Assembly: GCF_002017865.1 (NCBI RefSeq) | Contig: NZ_MTJN01000002.1 | Location: forward strand, 992,001-1,056,000 | DNA length: 64,000 nt | Direction of reading: 5' to 3' | From: Rhodoferax fermentans | GTDB taxonomy: Bacteria; Pseudomonadota; Gammaproteobacteria; Burkholderiales; Burkholderiaceae_C | Part shown: positions 41,264 through 50,859 of the stretch, one piece after another | Layout of the letters: each line of letters opens with the position of its first letter | Numbering within the stretch: position 1 is the first letter of the stretch | Notes under the pieces: generated by a model | The model's input: the letters and a program-made list of their open reading frames with translations, nothing else | The model's database searches: none | What the model was told of the DNA's origin: nothing | Translations under genes and position numbers: made by a program

Positions 41264-42346
41264 TCAGAGCTTGCGGGTGGCCATGAACGAGTCGAACTTG
41301 GCTTCGGCAAAACGGAACCACAACACCTGGTCACGCTGAAAATTGCGCAGGTCGGCGTAAATCTTCTTCCACTCGGGGCTCTTGGCATTGTTGGCCTCAA
41401 ACACCGTCATCGCCGCCTTGAAAGAGCCTTCCAGCACGTCCTGCGGGAAGGGCAGAACCTTGGTTTTCGCGGCCACCAGTTGTTTCAAAGCGGTCGGATT
41501 GAAGGCGTCGTATTTGGCCAACATGTCGGTGGAGGCCATGGCACAGGCGGTTTCCAGGATGGCCTTGTTTTCTGCCGACAGGCTGTCCACCGCTTTCTGG
41601 TTGGCATAAAAGTCCACTTCGGGGCCACCTTCCCACCAGCCGGGATAGTAGTAGTACGGTGCCACCTTGTTGAAGCCGAGCTTCTGGTCGTCATAAGGGC
41701 CCACCCATTCGGCCGCGTCAATCGTGCCTTTCTCCAACGCCTGGTAAATCTCACCACCCGGAATGCTTTGTGGTACGGCGCCCAGTCCTTGCATCACCTC
41801 ACCCACCAACCCACCACCCAGGCGCATCTTCATGCCCTTGAAGTCGGCAAGCGACTTGATTTCCTTGCGGTACCAGCCACCCATCTGCACACCGGTGTTG
41901 CCACCGGCATAACTGACCATGCCGTAGGTGGCATACAACTCGTTCATGAGCTTGCGGCCATTGCCGTGCATCATCCAGGCCGTCATCTGGCGCGCGTTCA
42001 GACCAAATGGTATGGCCGAGCCCAGGGCAAACGCCGGGTTCTTGCCGTAAAAATAATAAGGCACGGTGTGGGTCATCTCCACCGTGCCGTTTTGCACACC
42101 GTCCACCACACCAAAGGGAGGCATCAACTCACCACCGGCATGCACGGAAATCTCGAACTTGCCGCCCGACATCGCCCTGACCGCCTTGGACATCACTTCG
42201 GCTGCGCCATAAATCGTGTCCAGTGATTTGGGGAAACTGGACGCCAGGCGCCAGCGCACGGCGGCCTGCGCATGCACAGCAGGTGCGGCTCCTGCGGCCA
42301 AAACACCGGCGATACCCGCGTTTTTGATGATTGAACGACGATCCAT
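41264..42346 (-). CDS. dctP: TRAP transporter periplasmic binding protein (DctP family, 2-oxoacid/TakP-like)
   Basis: 360 residues. The signal peptide MDRRSIIKNAGIAGVLAAGA has a twin-Arg pair and looks Tat-like, with cleavage after HAQA. The mature part starts VRWRLASSFPKSLDTIYGAAE, similar to Rhodobacter TakP, which binds 2-oxo acids. The ligand-carboxylate Arg lies in GMKMRLGGGLVGEV. The ligand here is inferred from similarity only. It is convergent with dctQM rather than in the same transcript, an uncommon arrangement, but no other TRAP gene is nearby. Confidence 0.9.
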   Translation of the reverse strand: MDRRSIIKNAGIAGVLAAGAAPAVHAQAAVRWRLASSFPKSLDTIYGAAEVMSKAVRAMSGGKFEISVHAGGELMPPFGVVDGVQNGTVEMTHTVPYYFYGKNPAFALGSAIPFGLNARQMTAWMMHGNGRKLMNELYATYGMVSYAGGNTGVQMGGWYRKEIKSLADFKGMKMRLGGGLVGEVMQGLGAVPQSIPGGEIYQALEKGTIDAAEWVGPYDDQKLGFNKVAPYYYYPGWWEGGPEVDFYANQKAVDSLSAENKAILETACAMASTDMLAKYDAFNPTALKQLVAAKTKVLPFPQDVLEGSFKAAMTVFEANNAKSPEWKKIYADLRNFQRDQVLWFRFAEAKFDSFMATRKL

Positions 42347-42485
42347 CGATGAACTCCTCTAGTTGTGAACTGGGTAACACTTGACTTGCCAACGCAGCAC
42401 GCGCAGGGCAAGTTGACCAGTCATTCTAGGGAGCGGACCCCAGCGACAAGGCCCGGGTTTTCCCGTGCCTTGTCGTCTGAACACC

Positions 42486-44357
42486 TCAGTTGGCGGGGTA
42501 AATGGCGCAGAAACGTGCGCGCACAGAGGCCTCGATGCCCTGCGCATCCAGGCCCAGCATGGCCATCAGTTTGACCGGGTCACCGTGTTCGATGAAGCGG
42601 TCGGGCAAACCCAGCTGCAACACCGGTTTGGCCAGCCCGGCCTGCGCCAGCGCTTCGAGCACCGCGCTGCCTGCGCCACCCATGATGCAGCCATCTTCCA
42701 GCGTCACCAAGGCCTCGTGCTCGGCAGCGATCTGCAGCAGCAGCTCGGTGTCCAGCGGTTTGGCCCAACGCATGTTGACCACGGTGGCGTCCAGCACCTC
42801 GGCCACTTGCAAGGCCGGGTGTAACAGCGTGCCAAAAGCCAGCAGCGCCACTTTTTTGCCCGTGCGACGGATTTCACCCTTGCCCAACGGCAGGGTATCG
42901 AGGGCGCGAGACACGGCCACACCGGCCCCCACACCACGCGGGTAACGCACCGCCACCGGCCCCTCCTGGGCATAAGCGGTGCTGAGCAGCTGACGGCATT
43001 CGTTTTCGTCCGACGGGCAGGCCACACTCATGTTGGGAATACAGCGCATGAACGGGATGTCATACGCACCTGCGTGGGTGGCACCGTCGGCGCCCACCAG
43101 CCCGGCGCGGTCCAGCGCAAACACCACCGGCAGGTTCTGCAAGGCCACGTCATGCACCAGTTGGTCGTAGGCCCGCTGCAAGAAGGTGGAATAGATCGCC
43201 ACCACCGGCTTCAGGCCTTCACAGGCCAGACCTGCGGCAAAGGTCACCGCGTGTTGCTCGGCAATGCCCACATCAAAGAACCGCTTGGGGAACAACTTTT
43301 CAAACTCGACCATGCCCGAGCCTTCCCGCATGGCCGGGGTGATGCCCACCAAACGGCTGTCGGTGGCCGCCATGTCACACAACCAATTGCCAAACACCTC
43401 GGTGAAGGTGATCTTGGCTTGGCCACTGGCTTTGGCCAAGCCAACCGCCGGGTCAAACTTGCCAGGCCCGTGGTAGGCCACCGGGTCGGCCTCGGCCATT
43501 TTGTAACCCTGGCCTTTTTTGGTGACCACATGCAAAAACTGCGGGCCTTTGAGCTGCTTGATGTTCTCCAGCACACTCACCAGCGTGTCCACATCGTGGC
43601 CGTCGATCGGGCCGACATAGTTGAAACCAAACTTCTCAAACAGCGTGATCGGTTTGACCATGCCCTTGGCCGACTCTTCAAAGCGTTTGGCCAGCTCCCA
43701 CAGGGGCGGCGCACCTTTGAGCACGGTTTTGCTGGCATTTTTGGCGGCCGCATAAAACTGGCCGCTGAGCAGCTTGGCCAGATGGCGGTTCAGCGCCCCA
43801 ACCGGTGGGCTGATCGACATGTCGTTGTCGTTGAGGATCACCAGCAGGTTGCAGTCGGCCACACCGGCGTTGTTGAGCGCCTCAAACGCCATGCCAGCGG
43901 TCATGGCGCCGTCACCAATCACCGCAATCGCGTGGCGGTCTTCCCCCTTGAGCCGGCTGGCCAGGGCCATGCCCAGCGCCGCCGAGATCGAGGTGCTGGA
44001 GTGTGCCGTGCCAAAGGTGTCGAATTCACTCTCGTCACGCCTTGGGAAACCACTCAGGCCACCGAGCTGGCGCAGGCTGTGCATACGCTCACGTCGGCCA
44101 GTCAGGATCTTGTGCGGGTAGGTCTGGTGGCCCACGTCCCAGACGATGCGGTCATACGGTGTGTTGAGCACATAGTGCAGCGCCACCGTGAGTTCCACCG
44201 TGCCCAGGTTGGAGCTCAGGTGCCCACCTGTTTTGGCCACACTCTCGAGCAGAAAAGCGCGCAACTCGTGTGCCAGCGGCTCCAGCTGCGAGCGGTTGAG
44301 CCGCCGCAAATCGTCTGGCGTGTCAATGGTCTGCAGCAGGGGGTACATGTTTTTCAT
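42486..44357 (-). CDS. dxs: 1-deoxy-D-xylulose-5-phosphate synthase
   Basis: The ThDP-dependent first step of the MEP isoprenoid pathway (pyruvate + glyceraldehyde-3-phosphate). 623 residues. [18 protein letters not shown] is the ThDP/Mg motif, with [17 protein letters not shown] near the start, YVGPIDGHD in the middle and the catalytic Glu region [16 protein letters not shown] second ATG three codons downstream is an equal start candidate. ispA and xseB lie directly upstream on the same strand, the standard xseB-ispA-dxs order. Confidence 0.96.
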   Translation of the reverse strand: MKNMYPLLQTIDTPDDLRRLNRSQLEPLAHELRAFLLESVAKTGGHLSSNLGTVELTVALHYVLNTPYDRIVWDVGHQTYPHKILTGRRERMHSLRQLGGLSGFPRRDESEFDTFGTAHSSTSISAALGMALASRLKGEDRHAIAVIGDGAMTAGMAFEALNNAGVADCNLLVILNDNDMSISPPVGALNRHLAKLLSGQFYAAAKNASKTVLKGAPPLWELAKRFEESAKGMVKPITLFEKFGFNYVGPIDGHDVDTLVSVLENIKQLKGPQFLHVVTKKGQGYKMAEADPVAYHGPGKFDPAVGLAKASGQAKITFTEVFGNWLCDMAATDSRLVGITPAMREGSGMVEFEKLFPKRFFDVGIAEQHAVTFAAGLACEGLKPVVAIYSTFLQRAYDQLVHDVALQNLPVVFALDRAGLVGADGATHAGAYDIPFMRCIPNMSVACPSDENECRQLLSTAYAQEGPVAVRYPRGVGAGVAVSRALDTLPLGKGEIRRTGKKVALLAFGTLLHPALQVAEVLDATVVNMRWAKPLDTELLLQIAAEHEALVTLEDGCIMGGAGSAVLEALAQAGLAKPVLQLGLPDRFIEHGDPVKLMAMLGLDAQGIEASVRARFCAIYPAN

Positions 44358-44377
44358 GAATAGATGCTCTGATTTAA

Positions 44378-44426
44378 ATAGCTAATCACGCTCTTTACAT
44401 AAGGGCTAGAGGCACTTTTTATATAA
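44378..44426. repeat. Dispersed palindromic element, ispA-dxs gap
   Basis: Forward copy: ATAGC-TAATCACG-CTCTTTACATAAGGG-CTAGAGGC, then ACTTTTTATATAAA. It fills the gap between the two coding regions. Confidence 0.85.
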
Positions 44427-44437
44427 ATTTGAGGCGC

Positions 44438-45442
44438 TCAGTAGGTCCGGTCCACCACCATCTCGGCCAGACCCTGCAAAGCGCGCACATCGGCCAGGCC
44501 GCTGCGCTGGAGCGCCTGCAGTGCCTGCGTCTTGAGGTTCTGGGCAAAGGCTCTGGCTTCATCCAGGCCCATCAGGGAAACATAGGTCGGCTTGTCGCTG
44601 TTGGCGTCCTTGCCGGCCGTCTTGCCCAGGGTGGCCGAGTCGGCGGTGACGTCCAGCACATCGTCCACCACCTGGAACGCCAGACCGATGGCGGCACCAA
44701 ACTCCTGCAAGGCGCACCAGGTGGCCGCGCCGGTGTGGCCACAGGCGGCCCCCATCATCACGCTAGCCTTGAGCAGGGCGCCGGTTTTCAGGCGGTGCAT
44801 CTCCTGCAACTGGCTCTCGGTGAGGCGCAAACCGACACTGGCCAGATCAATCGCCTGGCCACCTGCCATGCCGGTGCAACCCGCAGCGCGTGCCAGCAGA
44901 CGGCACAGCTGGGCCTGTTGGGCGGCGGGCAGGCTGGCGTCATCGGGCGTCAGCAGCTCAAACGCCAGTGCCTGCAAGGCATCCCCCGCCAGCAAGGCGC
45001 TGGCCTGACCAAACTGGACGTGGACCGTGGGTTTGCCACGGCGCAGCACATCGTTGTCCATACACGGCATGTCGTCGTGCACCAGGGAATAGGCGTGGAT
45101 CAGTTCCACCGCACAGGCCGAGCGCAGCGCGGCCTGGTACGGGCCCGTTGCCTGCTCCAAGGCACCAGGCACGGTGACCGCTTCTTCACTGGCGTTAACC
45201 ACCTGGGACAACAGACCTGACTGCACCGCCTCAAACGCCGCCATCACCAGCAGCGGGCGCAGGCGTTTGCCACCATCAAGCACCGCATAACGCATGGCGG
45301 CCATCAGTTCAACCGGCGCCTGGTGCTCCAGATGGGCCGAGGCGTCCACGGACACCCATTGGTCCAGCGCCTGTTCGACGGCAGCGAGTTGGTGGCTGAT
45401 CCAGTCAGCCAGGTCCAGGGGAAAAGCGGCAGAGGAGCTCAT
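44438..45442 (-). CDS. ispA: Farnesyl/geranyl diphosphate synthase
   Basis: 334 residues, about 30 longer than E. coli IspA. Trans-prenyl synthase with first Asp-rich motif [24 protein letters not shown] upstream and second motif DDVLD in [11 protein letters not shown]. It condenses IPP with DMAPP/GPP. An extra segment near residues 80-100 ([20 protein letters not shown]) accounts for part of the length. The ATG overlaps the xseB stop (ATGA at 45439-45442); dxs follows, so precursor supply and condensation are co-expressed. Confidence 0.94.
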   Translation of the reverse strand: MSSSAAFPLDLADWISHQLAAVEQALDQWVSVDASAHLEHQAPVELMAAMRYAVLDGGKRLRPLLVMAAFEAVQSGLLSQVVNASEEAVTVPGALEQATGPYQAALRSACAVELIHAYSLVHDDMPCMDNDVLRRGKPTVHVQFGQASALLAGDALQALAFELLTPDDASLPAAQQAQLCRLLARAAGCTGMAGGQAIDLASVGLRLTESQLQEMHRLKTGALLKASVMMGAACGHTGAATWCALQEFGAAIGLAFQVVDDVLDVTADSATLGKTAGKDANSDKPTYVSLMGLDEARAFAQNLKTQALQALQRSGLADVRALQGLAEMVVDRTY

Positions 45443-45681
45443 TGTTCGTCAGAAGTCCAGGTTGTCAACACACCTTGGTCCAGCACCTTGACCTGGGCTT
45501 GCACCGCCTCCAGCCGATCACGGCAGAAGGTCAGCAGCTCGGCGCCACGCTGGTACTGGGTCAGCAGCTGCTCCAGCGGCATGTCGCCCGACTCCAGCCT
45601 GGCGACCAGTTGCTCAAGCTCCTGCAAAGCAGCTTCATAGCTGGCAGGCGCCGCAGGGCCGTGTTTGGAAGCTGTAGCCAT
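45439..45681 (-). CDS. xseB: Exodeoxyribonuclease VII small subunit
   Basis: 80 residues with the XseB coiled-coil core: [20 protein letters not shown], then [15 protein letters not shown]. It binds XseA to make exonuclease VII, which degrades single-stranded DNA. xseA is not in the window. First gene of the xseB-ispA-dxs operon. Confidence 0.93.
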   Translation of the reverse strand: MATASKHGPAAPASYEAALQELEQLVARLESGDMPLEQLLTQYQRGAELLTFCRDRLEAVQAQVKVLDQGVLTTWTSDEQ

Positions 45682-45814
45682 CGGCGAATATTCCTAAGTG
45701 CAAAGTGGCGCATTTTAGGCGCTGGCAGGTTCACCCAAGCTGACACCAAAAGCAGGTAGGATCATCAGGTCTTGGCAAAACGTTGATGCAAATCAAATTA
45801 TTAAAAACGTCTCT

Positions 45815-46870
45815 GTGAATTGCTTCAAAACACCCCCGCTACTGTGGCGTCGGCTGGGCCTGCTGCTGGCCCTGGTGCTGCCCACGCTCGGCTGTGCCGA
45901 CATCTTGCGGGTGTTGAGTTGGCCCGGTTATGCCGACGCCGACCTGGTCAAAGCCTTTGAAGCCCGCACCGGGCACAAGGTCAATGTAACCTTCATCGAC
46001 TCGGACGAAGCCCTGTGGCAGCGGGTGCAGCAAAACCAGGGGAGGGACTTTGACGTGTTTGCCGTCAACACCGCCGAGCTGCAGCGCTACATCCATGCCG
46101 GACTGGTCTCCCCCATCAGCCTCGCCAGGATTCCCAACACCCGTCACCAGTTGCCACGGTTTCGCGAGTTGGAAAACATCAAGGGGCTGGTGCGCCAAGG
46201 CCAGGTGTTTGGTGTGCCCTACACCTACGCCGAGATGGGCCTGATTTATGACCGCCAGCAGTTCAAGACCCCGCCCAGCTCGTTGACCGCCTTGTGGGAC
46301 CCGCGTTATCAGGGCAAGGTGCTGGTGTACAACAGCAGCAGCCACAACTTCACCCTGGCGGCCCAGTCACTGGGCAACCACAAACCCTTCGAGCTGGCGG
46401 GCAAACAATGGACCACCACGGTCAACCAGCTGATCGCCCTGCGCCGCAATGTGCTGGGCTTCTACACCCAGCCCGACGAATCGGTGGAGCTGTTCCGCGA
46501 CAAAAAGGCCGCCCTGATGCTGGCCAACTACGGCTCACAACAGCTGCAATTGCTCAGGCGTGCCGGTGCCGACGTGGGCTACGCCATCCCCAAAGAAGGC
46601 GCGCTGGCCTGGCTCGACACCTGGGCCATCCTGCGCCCGACCCAGAAATCGGCGCTGGCACATGCCTGGATCAACTACCTGCTGGAGCCGGCCCCGAGCC
46701 AGGCCCTGGAAATGCGCCAAGGCCTGGCCAATACCGTGTCAGAACCGGCCCACCTGCAGCCTCAGGACCGCCTGGTCTGGCTGGAGCCGGTGGAAAACAG
46801 CGAGCGGCGCCAGCAGTTGTGGGAACGTATTTATTCGGGTGACCGCGCCGCCAGGGTGCTTGGCCAATGA
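45815..46870 (+). CDS. PotD-like periplasmic polyamine/ligand-binding protein, orphan of its transporter
   Basis: 351 residues from a GTG at 45815; no ATG start is available. The signal peptide LLLALVLPTLGCA has a Cys at the end and could be a lipoprotein or a type I cleavage site. The binding fold starts LRVLSWPGYADADLVKAFEA, as in PotD/PotF, with FDVFAVNTAELQRY, VPYTYAEMGLIYD, and Trp/Asp residues in GALAWLDTWAILRP that resemble ligand-cage positions. There is no ABC ATPase or permease gene beside it. Its stop overlaps the start of a membrane diguanylate cyclase gene by ATGA, suggesting a sensory role like NspS with MbaA in Vibrio. Confidence 0.82.
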   Translation: MNCFKTPPLLWRRLGLLLALVLPTLGCADILRVLSWPGYADADLVKAFEARTGHKVNVTFIDSDEALWQRVQQNQGRDFDVFAVNTAELQRYIHAGLVSPISLARIPNTRHQLPRFRELENIKGLVRQGQVFGVPYTYAEMGLIYDRQQFKTPPSSLTALWDPRYQGKVLVYNSSSHNFTLAAQSLGNHKPFELAGKQWTTTVNQLIALRRNVLGFYTQPDESVELFRDKKAALMLANYGSQQLQLLRRAGADVGYAIPKEGALAWLDTWAILRPTQKSALAHAWINYLLEPAPSQALEMRQGLANTVSEPAHLQPQDRLVWLEPVENSERRQQLWERIYSGDRAARVLGQ

Positions 46871-48585
46871 AATGGGGGCTGGCGACCCGGCTGGGCAGCG
46901 TGTTGGCCTTGGTCAGCCTGCTGATGGCGGGCATGACCGGCCTGTATGCCTTCCAGGTGGCGCGAGACCTGCTGGTGCAAGCCACCAAGGACGAGCTGAT
47001 GACCGCCACCCAGGTGGTGGGACGACGCATTCGGGACGTCCATCTGGACGCTTCCCGTGACCTGCATATGCTGAGCAGACACCCGGCCAGCCTGGCGCTG
47101 CTGCAGAACCCGTCGCCCCAGCAGGCGACCCAGGCCGACCAGCTGGCCACCCTGTTCGAGCTGATCATGGCCGCCAACCCCGGCTACTTCCAGATCCGGC
47201 TGATTTCGGCCAGCGACTCGGGACTGGAGCGTGTGCGTGTGGACCGCGACGGCCAGCAGCTGCTGCGTATTGAAGGCGACGACCTGCAGGAAAAAGGCCA
47301 CTACCCCTATGTGTCCGACACCCTGCAGATGCCTGCGGGCAGCACCTACCAGTCGCGCACCGTGATCAACCACGAACGCGGCGCCCATGCCGGGCTGGGC
47401 CAGCCCACCGTGCTGCTGGCCTCACCGGTGGTCAATGCACGGGGCCAGACACTCGGGGTGATCGTGATCAACATCGACCTCAAGGGGGCATTTTCCCGGC
47501 TCGCTGCCGATTTACCCGCTGAGTTCCAGCTGTATCTGGCCAACCGGGATGGCGACTTCCTGATCCATCCCGACAACACCCGCACCTTTGGTTTTGATAC
47601 CGGACGTCGGGTCTTGCTGCAAGACGAGTTCCCGGCCACCCGCGACCTGGTGGCGCGCCGGGTCGACCAACTGGTGTTCGAAGCCGACAGCGGCGAACAT
47701 GCCACGGAGCCGGTGATCGCCACCTTCACCGCCAACCGGGCCAGGTCCGATAACCCGGACGCCGCCGGATTTCTTGGCCTGGCGCAACCGCGCAGCAACG
47801 TGCTGCAGCGCTCCCACGCGCTGGGCCTGACCATCCTGCAGATTGCCAGCGTGCTGGGGCTGGTCGGTTTTGCGCTGGCCCTGCTGCTGGCGCGCTGGGT
47901 CACCCGACCACTCAACACCATGAGCAACGCCGTGGCGCGTTTTTCCATCGGGCACCCGATCCTGGGCCTGCCACTCACACGCCAGGATGAAATTGGCCAG
48001 CTGGCGCGCAGTTTTGAGCAGATGCAACAACAAATCCACCAGCAGTTCACCGAGTTGCAGGCCAATCGCCAGGAGCTCGAACACCTGGCGCGCCACGACC
48101 CCCTCACCGGCCTGCCCAACCGGCGCCTGTTCATCGAGCGGCTCGACAACGCACTGGCACGTGCCAAACGTACCCAGACCCAGCTCGCGGTGATGTTCAT
48201 TGACATGGACCACTTCAAGGCCATCAACGACCAGTGGGGCCATGAGGCCGGGGACGCGGCCCTGCAATGGGTGGCCCAGCGCCTGCTGGAGCACACCCGC
48301 GAGACCGACACCGTGGCGCGCCTCGGCGGTGATGAATTTGTGGTGCTGCTCGACAACCAGGTGCAAGCAGAGCAGCTGGCGCTGGTGGCACAAAAACTGA
48401 TCGACAGCATGCGCGAGCCCTGGTTCTTCAACGGCCACCTGTGCCAGATCCAGCTCAGCATGGGCATCAGCCTGTACCCGCAAAACGGCGACACCGCCGA
48501 CGCCCTGCTCAACAGCGCCGACAACGCGATGTACCGCGTCAAAACCGCCAGCCGCAACAACTTCGGTTTTGCGCCAGAAGGCTGA
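46867..48585 (+). CDS. Membrane diguanylate cyclase with periplasmic double-Cache sensor
   Basis: 572 residues. Membrane helix ~8-30, periplasmic Cache sensor (~35-315; ELIMAANPGYFQIRLISAS, LASPVVNARGQTLGVIVINI), second helix ~325-345, HAMP (~346-400, ARWVTRPLNTMSNAVARF), then GGDEF (~405-568) with HDPLTGLPNRRLF, intact RLGGDEFVVLL (~486) and I-site RETD five residues before it. No EAL domain. Translationally coupled to the PotD-like gene, so the periplasmic binding protein is the likely partner that controls its c-di-GMP output. A terminator follows at 48634. Confidence 0.92.
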   Translation: MKWGLATRLGSVLALVSLLMAGMTGLYAFQVARDLLVQATKDELMTATQVVGRRIRDVHLDASRDLHMLSRHPASLALLQNPSPQQATQADQLATLFELIMAANPGYFQIRLISASDSGLERVRVDRDGQQLLRIEGDDLQEKGHYPYVSDTLQMPAGSTYQSRTVINHERGAHAGLGQPTVLLASPVVNARGQTLGVIVINIDLKGAFSRLAADLPAEFQLYLANRDGDFLIHPDNTRTFGFDTGRRVLLQDEFPATRDLVARRVDQLVFEADSGEHATEPVIATFTANRARSDNPDAAGFLGLAQPRSNVLQRSHALGLTILQIASVLGLVGFALALLLARWVTRPLNTMSNAVARFSIGHPILGLPLTRQDEIGQLARSFEQMQQQIHQQFTELQANRQELEHLARHDPLTGLPNRRLFIERLDNALARAKRTQTQLAVMFIDMDHFKAINDQWGHEAGDAALQWVAQRLLEHTRETDTVARLGGDEFVVLLDNQVQAEQLALVAQKLIDSMREPWFFNGHLCQIQLSMGISLYPQNGDTADALLNSADNAMYRVKTASRNNFGFAPEG

Positions 48586-48633
48586 CCAACCCAGGTGTTT
48601 CAAGCACCCCAGCTACAATCGGGCCGCTTTCGC

Positions 48634-48655
48634 GCCAGCTTCGGCTGGTTTTTTT
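48634..48655 (+). terminator. Terminator of the binding protein-diguanylate cyclase operon
   Basis: GCCAGC-TTC-GGCTGG followed by seven T. Confidence 0.85.
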
Positions 48656-48711
48656 CACTCTGCACTTTGCTTGTGCATCTCCCTGTGGGGAGTCTTTAGG
48701 TCAGGTCACCC

Positions 48712-49845
48712 ATGTCTGATTTAAGTCTTCAACTGCAGCAGGCCACCGGCCAACTACCAGTTTCAGCTTATTTTGAAAACGCGCTCTACCAGCGCGAACT
48801 ACAAACCCTTTTCCAGCGGGGACCACGTTACGTGGGCCACGCCTCCAGTGTGCCCAACGTGGGCGACTACTACGCCCTGCCGCAGGAAAACGAAGGCCGC
48901 GCGCTGATCCACACCGACAAGGGCATCGAGCTGGTCTCCAACGTCTGCCGCCACCGCCAGGCGGTCATGCTCAAGGGCCGGGGCTCGCTCAACGCCGACG
49001 GCTCGGCCAACAACGTGGTCTGCCCGATCCACCGCTGGACCTACTCGGCCAGCGGCAGCCAACCCGCCGGCACGCTGATTGGTGCGCCCCACTTTGCCCA
49101 GGACCCGTGCCTGAACCTCACCAACTACCCGCTGCAGGAGTGGAACGGCCTGCTGTTCGAGGCAGGCCCCGGCGCGCGTGATGTGACGGCTGACCTGGCC
49201 GACATGGACACCCGCGCACAACTCGACTTCTCGGGTTTTGTGCTCGACAAGGTGGAATTGCACACCTGCAACTACAACTGGAAGACCTTCATCGAGGTCT
49301 ATCTGGAGGACTACCACGTGGGCCCGTTCCACCCGGGTCTGGGCAGTTTTGTCACCTGTGACGACCTGCGCTGGGAATTCAAGGAACACTACTCGGTGCA
49401 GACCGTGGGGGTGTCCAGCGCGTTTGACCGGCCGGGCTCGGCTGTCTACAAACGCTGGAAAGAGGCGCTGTTGGCCTACCGTGGCGGCCAAGCCCCCGAA
49501 CGCGGCGCAATCTGGCTCACCTACTACCCACACATCATGGTCGAGTGGTACCCGCATGTGCTCACCGTCTCGACCCTGCACCCAATGGGGCCGGACAAGA
49601 CCCTCAACATGGTCGAGTTTTATTACCCCGAGGACATCCAGGCGTTTGAGCGCGAATTTGTCGAAGCCCAGCAGGCCGCCTACATGGAAACCTGCATCGA
49701 GGACGACGAGATCGGTGAACGCATGGACGCTGGCCGCAAGGCGCTGCTGATGCGCGGCGACAACGAGGTCGGCCCCTACCAGAGCCCGATGGAAGACGGC
49801 ATGCAACACTTTCACGCGTGGTACCGCCGCCAGATGGCCTTGTGA
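48712..49845 (+). CDS. Rieske non-heme iron oxygenase, alpha-subunit type
   Basis: 377 residues. A Rieske [2Fe-2S] domain near the N-terminus with CxH in NVCRHRQAV and CxxH in VVCPIHRW. The C-terminal catalytic domain has the mononuclear-iron motif in YLEDYHVGPFHPG (two His) and a later acidic ligand candidate in the CIEDDEIGERMDAG region. This layout matches aromatic-ring-hydroxylating or choline/glycine-betaine-type oxygenases; the substrate cannot be read. No reductase or beta subunit is adjacent. A hairpin (CTCC-CTGT-GGGGAG) lies ~25-35 nt upstream of the start. Confidence 0.88.
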   Translation: MSDLSLQLQQATGQLPVSAYFENALYQRELQTLFQRGPRYVGHASSVPNVGDYYALPQENEGRALIHTDKGIELVSNVCRHRQAVMLKGRGSLNADGSANNVVCPIHRWTYSASGSQPAGTLIGAPHFAQDPCLNLTNYPLQEWNGLLFEAGPGARDVTADLADMDTRAQLDFSGFVLDKVELHTCNYNWKTFIEVYLEDYHVGPFHPGLGSFVTCDDLRWEFKEHYSVQTVGVSSAFDRPGSAVYKRWKEALLAYRGGQAPERGAIWLTYYPHIMVEWYPHVLTVSTLHPMGPDKTLNMVEFYYPEDIQAFEREFVEAQQAAYMETCIEDDEIGERMDAGRKALLMRGDNEVGPYQSPMEDGMQHFHAWYRRQMAL

Positions 49846-49859
49846 TTCCCATAACTTTG

Positions 49860-49903
49860 ATAGCAGCTAGCCCTTGTTATATAAGGGCCAGAGGCACTTT
49901 TTA
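49860..49903. repeat. Dispersed palindromic element between the Rieske and EamA genes
   Basis: One of the best forward copies: GATAGCAGCTAG-CCCTTGTTATATAAGGG-CCAGAGGCACTTTTTA. It fills the gap. Confidence 0.9.
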
Positions 49904-49914
49904 CTGATACAACC

Positions 49915-50802
49915 ATGCAAGCCCTGTGGATGGTCCTGGCGGCCTTTTTATTTGCCACCATGGCCGTCGGGGTCAAGATGGCCGGTGCGGACTTCAACGC
50001 CTTTGAGCTGGTGTTCTACCGGGGTGTGATCAGTGTGGTGTTCATGGCGATGGTGCTGCGCTCGCGCGGTGTGTCGATTGCCACCAAGTACCCGTTCATG
50101 CACGCCTGGCGCTCGATGATCGGGGTGTTTTCGATGGTCTGCTGGTTTTACGCCATCGCCCACCTGCCCCTGGCCACTGCAATGACGCTTAACTACATGA
50201 GTGGTGTCTGGATGGCCGCTTTTGTGATTGGTGGCGCGGTCTTGTACGGCAAACCAGGCAACCAGGGCATGCTGATGGCCACGGTGCTGGTCAGTTTTAC
50301 CGGGGTGATTCTGCTGCTGCAACCCTCGCTGGCAGAAAACCAGCTGTTTGCCGGGCTGATTGGCCTGCTCTCTGGCCTGGGTGCGGCCATGGCTTTGTTG
50401 CAAGTGGCCTCGCTGGGCCGTATTGGCGAGCCCGAAGGCCGGGTGGTGTTTTATTTCTCGATCGGCACCCTGCTGGTGGGCTTGGCAGGCTCCTTGTGGA
50501 CGGGCTTCACACCCTGGAGCAGCGTGCGCTGGCAGGCGCTGGCCTGGCTGCTGCCGATTGGGGTGCTGGCCACGCTGGGCCAATGGACCATGACCCGCGC
50601 CTACAGCCGTGGCTCGACCCTGCTGGTGGCCAACCTGGCCTACCTGGGCATTGTGTTTTCGGGCGGATACGGCCTGCTGCTGTTTGGTGAACAAATCACC
50701 GCCGTGGGCTGGGCAGGTATCGCGATGATCCTGGTCAGCGGCGTCACGGCCACCGTGCTGCGGACCCGCGCACTGCCCAACGCCCCCGCCGACGAACACT
50801 GA
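49915..50802 (+). CDS. EamA/DMT-family transporter
   Basis: 295 residues with about ten membrane helices in two five-helix EamA repeats (LVFYRGVISVVFMAMVLRSR in the first; the second from ~145). Drug/metabolite transporter superfamily; such proteins export amino acids, nucleosides or other metabolites, and the substrate is not evident. The start at 49915 follows a repeat element. The neighbouring sulfurtransferase gene is 57 nt downstream on the same strand. Confidence 0.9.
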   Translation: MQALWMVLAAFLFATMAVGVKMAGADFNAFELVFYRGVISVVFMAMVLRSRGVSIATKYPFMHAWRSMIGVFSMVCWFYAIAHLPLATAMTLNYMSGVWMAAFVIGGAVLYGKPGNQGMLMATVLVSFTGVILLLQPSLAENQLFAGLIGLLSGLGAAMALLQVASLGRIGEPEGRVVFYFSIGTLLVGLAGSLWTGFTPWSSVRWQALAWLLPIGVLATLGQWTMTRAYSRGSTLLVANLAYLGIVFSGGYGLLLFGEQITAVGWAGIAMILVSGVTATVLRTRALPNAPADEH

Positions 50803-50859
50803 AGGCGTGTCCCGGCTTCCTAAAATGCCCGTCTGAAGACACCACGCAGGAACCACCCG

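Noticed and set aside
40349-42226. Opposite-strand long frames over dctM and dctP
   Set aside because: Both TRAP genes are clear on their own strands and separated by a bidirectional terminator.
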